From an uncultured Alphaproteobacteria bacterium (GTDB taxonomy: Bacteria > Pseudomonadota > Alphaproteobacteria > Puniceispirillales > UBA1172): a stretch of 5,968 nucleotides of DNA. Below, piece after piece: positions 1 through 5,874 of this stretch. The notes beneath the pieces were generated by a model. The model was not told where the DNA came from. It did not search any database and saw only the letters and a program-made list of their open reading frames with translations. Each line of letters opens with the position of its first letter. The first letter of the stretch is position 1. Made by a program: the position numbers and the translations under genes. The stretch spans positions 1 through 5,968 of the forward strand of contig CAJXME010000083.1 of NCBI GenBank assembly GCA_913056245.1, read 5' to 3'.

Positions 1-773
1 CGCTCCGCATCAGCATAGCATTGCAAACTTTCATCAACCGAAATGGGATTAGGGGACAATGCCCGCAATTCGTGGATACGGCCATAATCGGACGCAAGGA
101 TGGGCTGTTCAATCAAAGCCAAAGGCAGATCAGCGGTTTTGATCATGAAAGCGCTGGCTTCATCAAAACTCCAGCCTTGATTGGCATCCACCATCAAACG
201 CACATCATCAGGTGTTTGATTGAACACCTCATGGACGCGGGCGATATCCTCTTCAATAGGATTGCTTCCCATTTTCAGCATGAACGTCCGGTAACCAAGG
301 TCATATTTTTCACGGATGACTTGCATATCCTGTTCCGCTGTGCCTGAAGATGTTGGCCACAAACTCGGCAAAGATGGATGATGCTTCTTGCCCAACATTT
401 TCCATACCGGCGTATCCGTCATGCGCCCTGCCAGATCATAAGCCGCCACATTAATTCCGCTCTTGGTGGCGCCGCGCATATTTTCAAGCGCCTTGCCTGA
501 AATCAGATCACCCAAGCGTTGCCCCAATAAAGCCTTTGCACCGCCATTGCTGTAATGATCCATAACGTCATCACAAGTATCGCCGGTGAACATAATCCCG
601 CCGGGGTCGGCCTCACCCCAACCAGAGACACCATCGGCGATCAGCTCCACCACAACAATCTCACTATGGGTGATGGTGTCATAAACTTTCGATAAATAAT
701 AAGGGTTGATCAAGGGGATGCTCACCCGATAAATCTTAACACCCTCAATCACGATGTTTTCAACAGCACTCAT
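1..773 (-). CDS. Enolase-superfamily enzyme, muconate cycloisomerase / mandelate racemase-like (3' end outside window)
   Basis: Translated by eye from the ATG at 773-771, the frame is open for 257 codons to the window edge. The first ~130 residues form the N-terminal capping domain (GWGEADPGG at 51-59), followed by the start of the (beta/alpha) barrel. The Mg2+ ligands are visible: D196 in VDANQGW, E222 in IEQP and D247 in VDES. Their spacing equals that of muconate lactonizing enzyme (D198, E224, D249). The barrel base K167 is present (in MLKMG), but the first lysine of the family KxK motif is Met165. The lysine expected on the other face of the active site (about residue 271) and the specificity region on the eighth strand lie off the window. 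Substrate is therefore unknown; cycloisomerase, dipeptide epimerase, N-acylamino-acid racemase and sugar-acid or hydroxyproline dehydratase are all possible. The start overlaps the permease stop (ATGA), so the two are probably translationally coupled and the enzyme probably acts in the cytoplasm on the imported solute. Confidence 0.93.
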   Translation of the reverse strand, partial: MSAVENIVIEGVKIYRVSIPLINPYYLSKVYDTITHSEIVVVELIADGVSGWGEADPGGIMFTGDTCDDVMDHYSNGGAKALLGQRLGDLISGKALENMRGATKSGINVAAYDLAGRMTDTPVWKMLGKKHHPSLPSLWPTSSGTAEQDMQVIREKYDLGYRTFMLKMGSNPIEEDIARVHEVFNQTPDDVRLMVDANQGWSFDEASAFMIKTADLPLALIEQPILASDYGRIHELRALSPNPISVDESLQCYADAE

Positions 774-1762
774 CGTTCATCCATCCCTGATTTAGAAACT
801 TTGATGCGGGGGTCGAGATAGCAATAAATGACATCGGTAAAGAGATTGAGCAGGATCACCAGCACTGCCAACATCAAGAATGTGCCTTGCGCGACGGGAT
901 AGTCATGCGACGCCGCCGCCTCGACCATCAATTGCCCCATCCCCGGCCAAGAAAACAACGCTTCAACCACCACTTGGCCGCCAATGGCAAAACCAACCAT
1001 GATGGAACCGAGCGTCACCACCGCAAGCAAAGCGTTTCGTGCCGCGTGTTTGATCATCACCACACGAGGGGCTAGCCCTTTAGCGCGCGCCAATTCAATA
1101 AAGTCGCTCCCTAAAATTTCAAGCATAGAATCCCGCATCACCAGCATTGGGGTGGTGATGTAATAAAGGCTAACCGTGATGGTGGGCAAAACAATCCGTT
1201 CCCAGAAGGCCGGCATCATCAGCATGTCCAGAACACCATCGGGACGTTGCCCCGGCGGATACATCCCCCCTGTTGGGAAGAGGCCAAGGTTGTAACTCAG
1301 CAGCATTAGCAACAACAAACCCGTGACAAAAGGCGGCGCCGCTTGAAAGATCAACCCAGAAACCGTGCCGATCACATCGACAAGCCCGTTGCGATGCCAA
1401 GCCATTAAGATGCCGACACTGATGCCAATCACCAGGGTGAAGCACATTCCTGCCGTCATCAGCAAAATCGTATTCCAAAAGCGATATTGCAAAATATCCA
1501 TGACCGGTTGCGAGGTGACAAAAGACCGCCCCCAGTCAAAAGTGATTAAATTTTTCAGATAAATTAAATATTGCTGCCATAAAGATTTATCGAGACCGAA
1601 GGCTTCTTTCATGCGCTTCTGCACCGATTCATCCATCGCTGGGCTGATCACCTGCAAGGTGGCATCACCGGGCAACAACCGGAAAATAATAAATAAAATG
1701 GAAGCGACGGCAAAAATTGTGATGAAGGTATAGACCAGCCGTCTGAGCAAATATTCAGCCAC
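770..1762 (-). CDS. ABC transporter permease, DppB/OppB family
   Basis: Inner-membrane permease of a peptide/nickel-type (binding-protein-dependent) ABC importer, 330 residues from the chosen start, the usual length for DppB. The N-terminus AEYLLRRLVYTF is the family hallmark, followed by TM1 (about 8-29) ending in LLPGD. Further helices lie near 98-122, 132-158, 190-209, 245-270 and 293-315. The cytoplasmic EAA loop that docks the ATPase is at about 210-244 (FIELARAKGL, then HAARNAL). The C-terminus has FSWPGMGQLMVEA and ends LDPRI plus a short tail, as in the family. I chose GTG at 1762: it has GGAG (1770-1773) seven bases upstream and gives the canonical N-terminus. An ATG at 1807 would add 15 unusual residues and lies inside a strong hairpin. 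It sits second in the operon after the binding protein and overlaps the enolase-family gene by four bases. Only this one permease is in the window; its DppC partner and the ATPases are not seen. Confidence 0.95.
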   Translation of the reverse strand: MAEYLLRRLVYTFITIFAVASILFIIFRLLPGDATLQVISPAMDESVQKRMKEAFGLDKSLWQQYLIYLKNLITFDWGRSFVTSQPVMDILQYRFWNTILLMTAGMCFTLVIGISVGILMAWHRNGLVDVIGTVSGLIFQAAPPFVTGLLLLMLLSYNLGLFPTGGMYPPGQRPDGVLDMLMMPAFWERIVLPTITVSLYYITTPMLVMRDSMLEILGSDFIELARAKGLAPRVVMIKHAARNALLAVVTLGSIMVGFAIGGQVVVEALFSWPGMGQLMVEAAASHDYPVAQGTFLMLAVLVILLNLFTDVIYCYLDPRIKVSKSGMDER

Positions 1763-1798
1763 ACCAAAACTCCAACATGAGTAGGTTAGGATCAAACC

Positions 1799-1829
1799 GC
1801 CGGGCAAGACAAGGCATGACTTGCCCGGC
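1799..1829 (-). repeat. Intercistronic inverted repeat (hairpin) between binding protein and permease
   Basis: A perfect 10-base inverted repeat, GCCGGGCAAG (1799-1808) with CTTGCCCGGC (1820-1829), encloses an 11-base loop. It lies 30 bases after the binding-protein stop and 36 bases before the permease GTG. No run of T follows on the minus strand, so it is unlikely to be a full terminator. Such hairpins after binding-protein genes are known to protect the upstream message from 3' exonucleases or attenuate read-through, giving more binding protein than permease. That role here is inferred. Confidence 0.8.
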
Positions 1830-1859
1830 TGAAGGGAAGATAAATTACACTACCTAGGA

Positions 1860-3488
1860 TTAACCCGGGTAATGCAAGGCGCCAGAGGAATCCCAGCTGT
1901 ATCCTGCTTTCGCAAGGATGTCCTTAGCCGTTTTGACATTATTAGGCCGCGGTTTGATGGCGGCTTCATGCCAGAACTCATTGGCGGGTGCGATGGTTGA
2001 GCCACCGTTCGTCGCAAAACCAGACATGATGACTTCGCGAATAACATCACGCGGCACCAAATGATCGACGGCTTCGCGGAAGGCACGATCCTGAAGCGGC
2101 CCACGGGTATGGTTAAACATGAACCCATACCAGCCATGGCTCGCGTATCCTTTGCCCACAATGCCATTGATCTTATTCAAGTCTTGAACAAGGGTTGGCT
2201 TCAGAATATAGCGCGTGCGATCACATTCACCGGCTTCGATAGCCGCGGCCATGGCGTCGTGACTGCCATAAGTGATGCGGATCATGCCAGCGCATTTTGG
2301 CTTTGAGAAATGATGCTCAAAGGCTGAAACTTTGAGTTCTTTGCCGCGATCCCAATAGTCAAATTTGAAGGGTCCGCTGCCAATTGGCTGTTCATTGGCA
2401 AAGTTCAGCACATCATCAACCCCGGCCTTTTCAGGAATATCTTTCCAGATATGTTGAGGAATGATGAAAATCTGCGCGAAGAAGTTGATCATCAATGGCG
2501 CATGCGGTTCTGAAAGTTTGATGCGCATGCTATTGGCGCCGGTGATTGACATATCTTCGAATTTTTCGATGGACGAAATGAAGAATGGCGCTTTCCACTT
2601 TTTATAATATTCAAAAGTGAACATGACGTCTTGAATGGTCACCGGATTGCCATCATGGAACTTCATGCCATCACGGAGAGTGATATCAATCGTGGTGCTA
2701 TCGACGGCATTCACCGAAGTCGCGGCCCAAGGCACCAATTCACCATTTGGCCCCACTTGTAGCAGGCGGTCATAAATGGTCCGCAATTCCTTAAACTCGT
2801 TTGAGTCGGTCACGCTGACAGGGTTCAGGTTTTTAAGCGCTGACGTTTGGCCATTGCGAACATAGCCATCCCCTTTCTTGACCGTCATGCTAAGATCAGT
2901 CCAGAGGCTGCCGATCCCCTCACCCAATTGCGGCACCACATTGCCAAGGCGATCTTCGCGATACGCGTTGGTCATGCTGGGATGCACAATCGGTGATGCA
3001 GCAACATCATCATAGAGTTTGCTCTGCATGGATTTGACAATCTCACGGCGTTTTTCAACGTTCATTTCACGTTGTTGCGCGTCACCCATCTCATCAATGG
3101 AAGCGTCGTTGTAACCCCATTTGTTATAATTGCCTTCACTGTGAAACATCATGCGCGTAAAGGTTTCAGGATCAACGCGATTGGCACGCCCTGTCCAGCG
3201 CACGATAAACATATCAAAGTCTTTTTCTTTGAACACTTTGTTGATGCCCATGTTGTAATCTTCAGCGGCGAGCGTCACATCCCAGCCGATCGATTTGCAC
3301 GCTTGAGCGATCAGGCGGCCCATTTCTGGACGAACCGGATCAAAACTGGCATTCGATGTCAGCAATGTCATAGGCTCAACTGGTTTACCCGCGGCATATG
3401 CAAAACGGCCTAGCGGCAATGTTGCCGCAGCGACCCCAAGGCTTGCCGCGCCACCCAAAAATGATCTTTTTGAAGTATCAATGGTCAT
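1860..3488 (-). CDS. Exported ABC substrate-binding protein, SBP_bac_5 (DppA/OppA) family, apparently circularly permuted
   Basis: Periplasmic solute receptor of 542 residues, expected to deliver a peptide-like or similar ligand to the adjacent permease. The start at 3488 has GGAGG (3496-3500) seven bases upstream. Residues 1-32 are a Tat-like signal: SKRSFLGG at 6-13 with KR in place of RR, a small/hydrophobic stretch, and AYA before a likely cleavage at 32/33. Residues 35-200 then resemble the normal C-terminal part of the family: GKPVEPMTLLTSN, IGWDVTL at 67-73, FDMFIVRWTG at 91-100, WGYNDASIDEM at 124-134, and KRREIVKSMQ at 146-155. The normal N-terminal part follows from about 212: SALKNLNPV, IYDRLLQV, the signature LRDGMKFHDGNPVTIQDV at 271-288, PIGSGPF at 368-374, and RAFREAVDHLVPRDVI at 468-483. 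The protein ends at AKDILAKAGY...LHYPG, exactly where GKP... would continue. Total length is normal for the family. Family membership is secure; the ligand is unknown. Confidence 0.94.
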   Translation of the reverse strand: MTIDTSKRSFLGGAASLGVAAATLPLGRFAYAAGKPVEPMTLLTSNASFDPVRPEMGRLIAQACKSIGWDVTLAAEDYNMGINKVFKEKDFDMFIVRWTGRANRVDPETFTRMMFHSEGNYNKWGYNDASIDEMGDAQQREMNVEKRREIVKSMQSKLYDDVAASPIVHPSMTNAYREDRLGNVVPQLGEGIGSLWTDLSMTVKKGDGYVRNGQTSALKNLNPVSVTDSNEFKELRTIYDRLLQVGPNGELVPWAATSVNAVDSTTIDITLRDGMKFHDGNPVTIQDVMFTFEYYKKWKAPFFISSIEKFEDMSITGANSMRIKLSEPHAPLMINFFAQIFIIPQHIWKDIPEKAGVDDVLNFANEQPIGSGPFKFDYWDRGKELKVSAFEHHFSKPKCAGMIRITYGSHDAMAAAIEAGECDRTRYILKPTLVQDLNKINGIVGKGYASHGWYGFMFNHTRGPLQDRAFREAVDHLVPRDVIREVIMSGFATNGGSTIAPANEFWHEAAIKPRPNNVKTAKDILAKAGYSWDSSGALHYPG

Positions 3489-3495
3489 TTATTTA

Positions 3496-3503
3496 CCTCC
3501 CCT
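3496..3503 (-). promoter_or_regulatory. Strong ribosome binding site of the binding-protein gene
   Basis: On the minus strand AGGGGAGG lies seven bases before the ATG at 3488. It is the strongest Shine-Dalgarno match among the genes of this operon. This fits the need for binding protein in excess of permease, and it fixes the start directly before the signal peptide. Confidence 0.85.
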
Positions 3504-3540
3504 TTCCTTCAACTGTTTCCGAAAGGTCATTTGATTGATG

Positions 3541-3560
3541 GGCATTTTTGACGAAATGCC
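3541..3560 (-). repeat. Inverted repeat in the leader of the leftward operon
   Basis: Perfect 7-base arms GGCATTT (3541-3547) and AAATGCC (3554-3560) are separated by six bases. If the promoter proposed at 3571-3599 is right, this lies just downstream of the transcription start, in the 5' untranslated leader of the binding-protein message. It could be an operator half-site pair, an mRNA hairpin, or chance. It stands out because the surroundings are AT-rich. Confidence 0.5.
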
Positions 3561-3570
3561 ACTTTTATTG

Positions 3571-3599
3571 ATTATTTGTTTCTAATTTATTAAACTCAA
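3571..3599 (-). promoter_or_regulatory. Candidate sigma70 promoter for the binding-protein/permease/enolase operon
   Basis: Read on the minus strand, TTGAGT (3599-3594, 4 of 6 to consensus) and AATAAT (3576-3571, 5 of 6) are 17 bases apart in an AT-rich stretch. This predicts a start near 3564 and a leader of about 75 bases. The -35 hexamer lies within the inverted repeat at 3584-3610, a usual arrangement for a LysR-regulated divergent promoter. Predicted by eye only. Confidence 0.45.
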
Positions 3600-3610
3600 T
3601 TTAATAATTT
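3584..3610. promoter_or_regulatory. Candidate LysR-type operator (T-N11-A palindrome) between the divergent genes
   Basis: TTATTAAA (3587-3594) and TTTAATAA (3600-3607) form a perfect inverted repeat around a five-base centre, and two further pairs match beyond one mismatch. The core ATTAAACTCAATTTAAT contains the symmetric T-N11-A (T3591, A3603) typical of LysR-family recognition boxes. It lies 24 bases upstream of the regulator ATG and overlaps the proposed -35 of the opposite operon. That fits a site for autoregulation and control of the operon. The AT-rich background raises the chance of coincidence. Confidence 0.5.
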
Positions 3611-3633
3611 TGTCATATCTATAAATTTTATTA

Positions 3634-4575
3634 ATGATTACACTTCAGCAATTGCGATTTTTCAATGCCGTCATGAAATTTGGCTCCCTGTCGCAAGCGG
3701 CGGAATCGGTCAATCGAACTCAACCTGCTGTTTCAACGGGCATCAAAACGCTTGAAGATATGCTCGACCTTAAACTCTTTGAGCGTAGCGGCGGCAAATT
3801 AACCCCCACCGCAGAAGCGCATTTTTTATTGGAACGCAGCCTCGATCTGATCAACCACTTGGATGTGACTGAAGAATTGCTCACCACGGTTCGCAAAGGC
3901 ACGGTTGGGGATTTGCGTGTGGCTTGCTTGCCTTCAGCGGCGCAATACCTAATGCCGGAACTCTTGGCCAGTTATGTGGCGGAACGGCCAGAGGTGAAAA
4001 TTTCATTCATGACGCGAACCTCAGCGACCATTCATGAACTCATCGCCTCGCAGCAATATGATCTTGGTCTCGCCGAACCGAGGCGAGACATTGCCGGTGA
4101 GTCTTATTTTATTGAAGAATATAAATTGCCCGGATTTTTGGCCATCAACAAGCATCAAGGGTTTGAGGCCTCTGCCATCATCACCCCTGAGGATTTAGAT
4201 CAATTGCCGTTTGTGGGGCTTTATGGCGATCATTACACCACCAAGCAAATCCGAGATATTGTCGAACAGCATGGCGGAAGGTTTTTTCAACGCATTGAAT
4301 TGCAAACCGCGATCTCAAGCCTGCTTTTTGTTGAAAAGAATCTTGGTTATTCCTTCGTCGATTCCTTAACCATGTCCAGTTATCAATTGATGAAGTCATC
4401 GCAAGGAAATGTGGATTTCTACCCGTTTTCGATTGAACATGGCGTCAGAATCGCCATCCTCATTCCTAAGTTCAAACTTCAATCTATTCTGGCAACTTCG
4501 CTGAGGGATATCGTCCGCAACGCCATTATTTCGATGGGCGGTGAACGTGTCGCGGATGCAGAAGACATGGTCTAG
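3634..4575 (+). CDS. LysR-family transcriptional regulator
   Basis: A DNA-binding regulator of 313 residues, typical LysR length. The winged helix-turn-helix occupies residues 1-60: LQQLRFFNAVMKFGSLSQAA, with the recognition helix around RTQPAVSTGIKTLE (28-41) and FERSGGKLTPTA ending the wing. A linker helix (about 62-88) precedes the two-lobe effector domain, which begins at GDLRVACLPSAAQYLMPELL (92-111) and runs to about 295. YDLGLAE at 142-148 is the usual hinge-region strand. The ATG at 3634 is needed to keep the full DNA-binding domain, yet no Shine-Dalgarno sequence precedes it. The gene is transcribed away from the binding-protein operon across a 145-base spacer with palindromes, so that operon is its most likely target. 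The co-inducer cannot be read from the sequence; it may be the transported solute or a product of the enolase-family enzyme. Confidence 0.96.
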   Translation: MITLQQLRFFNAVMKFGSLSQAAESVNRTQPAVSTGIKTLEDMLDLKLFERSGGKLTPTAEAHFLLERSLDLINHLDVTEELLTTVRKGTVGDLRVACLPSAAQYLMPELLASYVAERPEVKISFMTRTSATIHELIASQQYDLGLAEPRRDIAGESYFIEEYKLPGFLAINKHQGFEASAIITPEDLDQLPFVGLYGDHYTTKQIRDIVEQHGGRFFQRIELQTAISSLLFVEKNLGYSFVDSLTMSSYQLMKSSQGNVDFYPFSIEHGVRIAILIPKFKLQSILATSLRDIVRNAIISMGGERVADAEDMV

Positions 4576-4583
4576 CCCTAGAC
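4570..4583. repeat. Short palindrome over the LysR stop codon
   Basis: GTCTAG and CTAGAC are perfect 6-base arms around CC, overlapping the TAG stop (4573-4575). The two-base centre is too tight for a full RNA hairpin and no T-run follows, so it is not a convincing terminator. No function is assigned. Confidence 0.3.
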
Positions 4584-4624
4584 ACCTCTCGTGATGATCT
4601 GTGGGTTGGAAGGAATATGTTGTA

Positions 4625-4657
4625 TTTATCCTTGATGCGTCAGATGACGGGGATAAA
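4625..4657. repeat. Nested inverted repeat in the LysR-transporter spacer
   Basis: Outer arms TTTATCC (4625-4631) and GGATAAA (4651-4657) enclose an inner palindrome CGTCAGATGACG (4638-4649, mismatched only at its two central bases). The 200-base spacer 4576-4775 otherwise shows no coding sequence. As RNA it could fold into a stem with an internal loop; as DNA it could be a dimeric regulator site upstream of the transporter gene. No T-run follows, so termination is unlikely. Confidence 0.4.
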
Positions 4658-4716
4658 GAAACCTCAACAAAAATATCCTATAAGCGACTGAAATGTCTTA
4701 AAAAATAGGCTTGTCA

Positions 4717-4740
4717 ATCGGCATGATTGAGCCGATGGTT
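4717..4740 (+). terminator. Weak hairpin plus short T-run upstream of the transporter gene
   Basis: ATCGGC (4717-4722) and GCCGAT (4731-4736) pair across an eight-base loop, followed by GGTTTT. The stem is only six pairs and the T-run four, so this may be a poor terminator for read-through from LysR, an attenuator for the transporter, or a regulator site. It is 25 bases before the transporter Shine-Dalgarno. Confidence 0.25.
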
Positions 4741-4775
4741 TTCGAGACGATAAACGCCGTTAAGGGAGTTGTTCC

Positions 4776-5720
4776 GTGTCCGATGATTTCCGCGGTGTCC
4801 TGTTTATTTTAACAGGCATGTTTCTGTTTAGTTTTCAAGATATCTTGATCCGCCATTTGTCTGAGGCAGGCTCTTTGCTGCAGATTTTATCGATCCGTGG
4901 GACGTTAGGCGCGGTCATTATTTTACTGTTCATGAAATGGACGGGGCGACGCATTGTCTTCACCTCGTCCTATCCTTGGCTGGCGCTGACCCGCGTGGTT
5001 TTGTTTTTCTTTGGGTTTTTGTGTTTTTATTTCGCCTTGTCGGGGATGCCGCTTGCGGAAGCCACCAGTTTGTTTTTTGCCAGCCCGTTATTCATCACGC
5101 TCTTGTCCAAATATGTTCAAAAAACTGAAATTGGCCTCTATCGCACCGCCGCGGTGATCGTTGGTTTTATGGGCGTGTTGTTGATTGTAAAACCGTCACC
5201 CGATCGGTTGAATTGGATTTATCTGCTGCCGGTTTTAACCGCCTTTACTTATGCCATTTCCATGCTGATCGCGCGGCACACCAAAGAAAAAGACAGCATT
5301 TTCCAGCAAATGATCCATCTCTATTTCGGCAGCGCCTTTCTCGGCATTGGCGCAACGGGGTTGATGATTGGCTTGGGCATTGATGAAACCAGTTTACCCA
5401 ATGCCGATTATTTGTTGCGCGGCTGGAACACAACGGATGCCAATGTGATGAGCATCATGATGGTTGTTGCCGCTTTGGGCGCGGTGGGGATGCTGCTTTT
5501 AACTTCAGCCTATCGTCTTGGTTCTCCGCCGGTGATCGCACCTTTTGAATATTCCCTGCTGATCTTAGCGGTTTCTTGGGGGTATTTGATCTTTGACGAA
5601 ATACCCGATGGCCTTTCCATTTTAGGCATGGCTCTCATTGTGGGCAGCAGTTTGTTCATCTTCATCCGCGAAAGCATTCGCAATAAACCACTGGCGATCA
5701 AAACCAGCCTGCGAACATAA
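4776..5720 (+). CDS. DMT superfamily transporter, EamA-type (ten TM helices)
   Basis: Inner-membrane drug/metabolite transporter of 314 residues, standard for the family, made of two EamA repeats of five helices. Predicted helices fall near 7-27, 34-53, 67-89, 93-112, 121-139 (first repeat) and 145-165, 176-200, 224-246, 253-273, 279-297 (second repeat). Family features are FSFQDILIRHLSE in TM1 and its loop, and PLAEATSLFFASPLFITLLS at 92-111. In the second repeat LGSPPVIAPFEYSLLI (248-263) is followed by FDEIPD, the usual end of the ninth helix. The start is GTG at 4776, with AAGGGAG (4762-4768) seven bases upstream. Members export amino acids, metabolites or drugs, and some import S-adenosylmethionine; the substrate here is unknown. 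It follows LysR on the same strand after 200 bases, so it may have its own promoter and need not share the operon's substrate. Confidence 0.93.
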   Translation: MSDDFRGVLFILTGMFLFSFQDILIRHLSEAGSLLQILSIRGTLGAVIILLFMKWTGRRIVFTSSYPWLALTRVVLFFFGFLCFYFALSGMPLAEATSLFFASPLFITLLSKYVQKTEIGLYRTAAVIVGFMGVLLIVKPSPDRLNWIYLLPVLTAFTYAISMLIARHTKEKDSIFQQMIHLYFGSAFLGIGATGLMIGLGIDETSLPNADYLLRGWNTTDANVMSIMMVVAALGAVGMLLLTSAYRLGSPPVIAPFEYSLLILAVSWGYLIFDEIPDGLSILGMALIVGSSLFIFIRESIRNKPLAIKTSLRT

Positions 5721-5751
5721 TCCCTCTTATATTCTATTAATATAGACTTAT

Positions 5752-5779
5752 TTGACTGCGCCTCTTAAGAACCTATATT
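5752..5779 (+). promoter_or_regulatory. Candidate sigma70 promoter for the small exported-protein gene
   Basis: TTGACT (5752-5757, 5 of 6) and TATATT (5774-5779, 5 of 6) are spaced by 16 bases, predicting a start near 5786 and a leader of about 23 bases before the ATG at 5809. It is the best promoter match in the window and implies that the next gene is transcribed separately from the transporter. Confidence 0.5.
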
Positions 5780-5808
5780 AGAATTTCTTAACATAACAGG
5801 AGATTTCC

Positions 5809-5874
5809 ATGAATAAGATAGCCATCGGGCTAGTCGTTGCCGTTGCCGCCGCCGGTGGCGGTGGATCGCTTTGA
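5809..5874 (+). pseudogene. 5' end of a small exported-protein gene, interrupted after the signal peptide
   Basis: ATG at 5809 has AGGAGA (5798-5803) at good spacing and a promoter-like pair upstream, so initiation looks genuine. The product starts MNKIAIGLVVAVAAAGGGG, a basic N-terminus and hydrophobic Ala/Val core typical of a Sec signal or membrane anchor. It meets TGA after only 21 codons. From about 5849 another frame carries unrelated glycosyltransferase sequence, so the gene was most likely joined to foreign sequence within its Ala/Gly-coding stretch rather than ending naturally. The identity of the original protein cannot be told. Confidence 0.55.

Noticed and set aside
21..347. Plus-strand open frame of 108 codons at the left edge
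   Set aside because: It lies antisense to the enolase-family gene, whose frame contains all expected metal-binding motifs; the antisense translation shows no recognisable domain and no ribosome site.
1170..1478. Minus-strand 102-codon frame inside the permease gene, and the similar overlapping frames at 1850-2167, 2061-2306 and 3072-3413
   Set aside because: All overlap well-supported genes in other frames or on the opposite strand and have low-quality, domain-free translations.
1763..1807. Upstream ATG start for the permease
   Set aside because: It adds residues unlike the family, has no suitable ribosome site, and sits in the arm of a strong hairpin; the GTG at 1762 has GGAG at ideal spacing and gives the canonical N-terminus.
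1763..1859. Possible leftover or frameshifted C-terminal part of the binding protein after its stop
   Set aside because: Reading the spacer on the minus strand shows no TLLTSN or WTG-like motifs, only the hairpin and the permease ribosome site. The C-terminal segment is truly absent there, which supports permutation rather than frameshift.
5733..5746. TCTAT-TAAT-ATAGA inverted repeat after the transporter stop as a terminator
   Set aside because: The stem is five AT-rich pairs with no real T-run; too weak to call in an AT-rich spacer.
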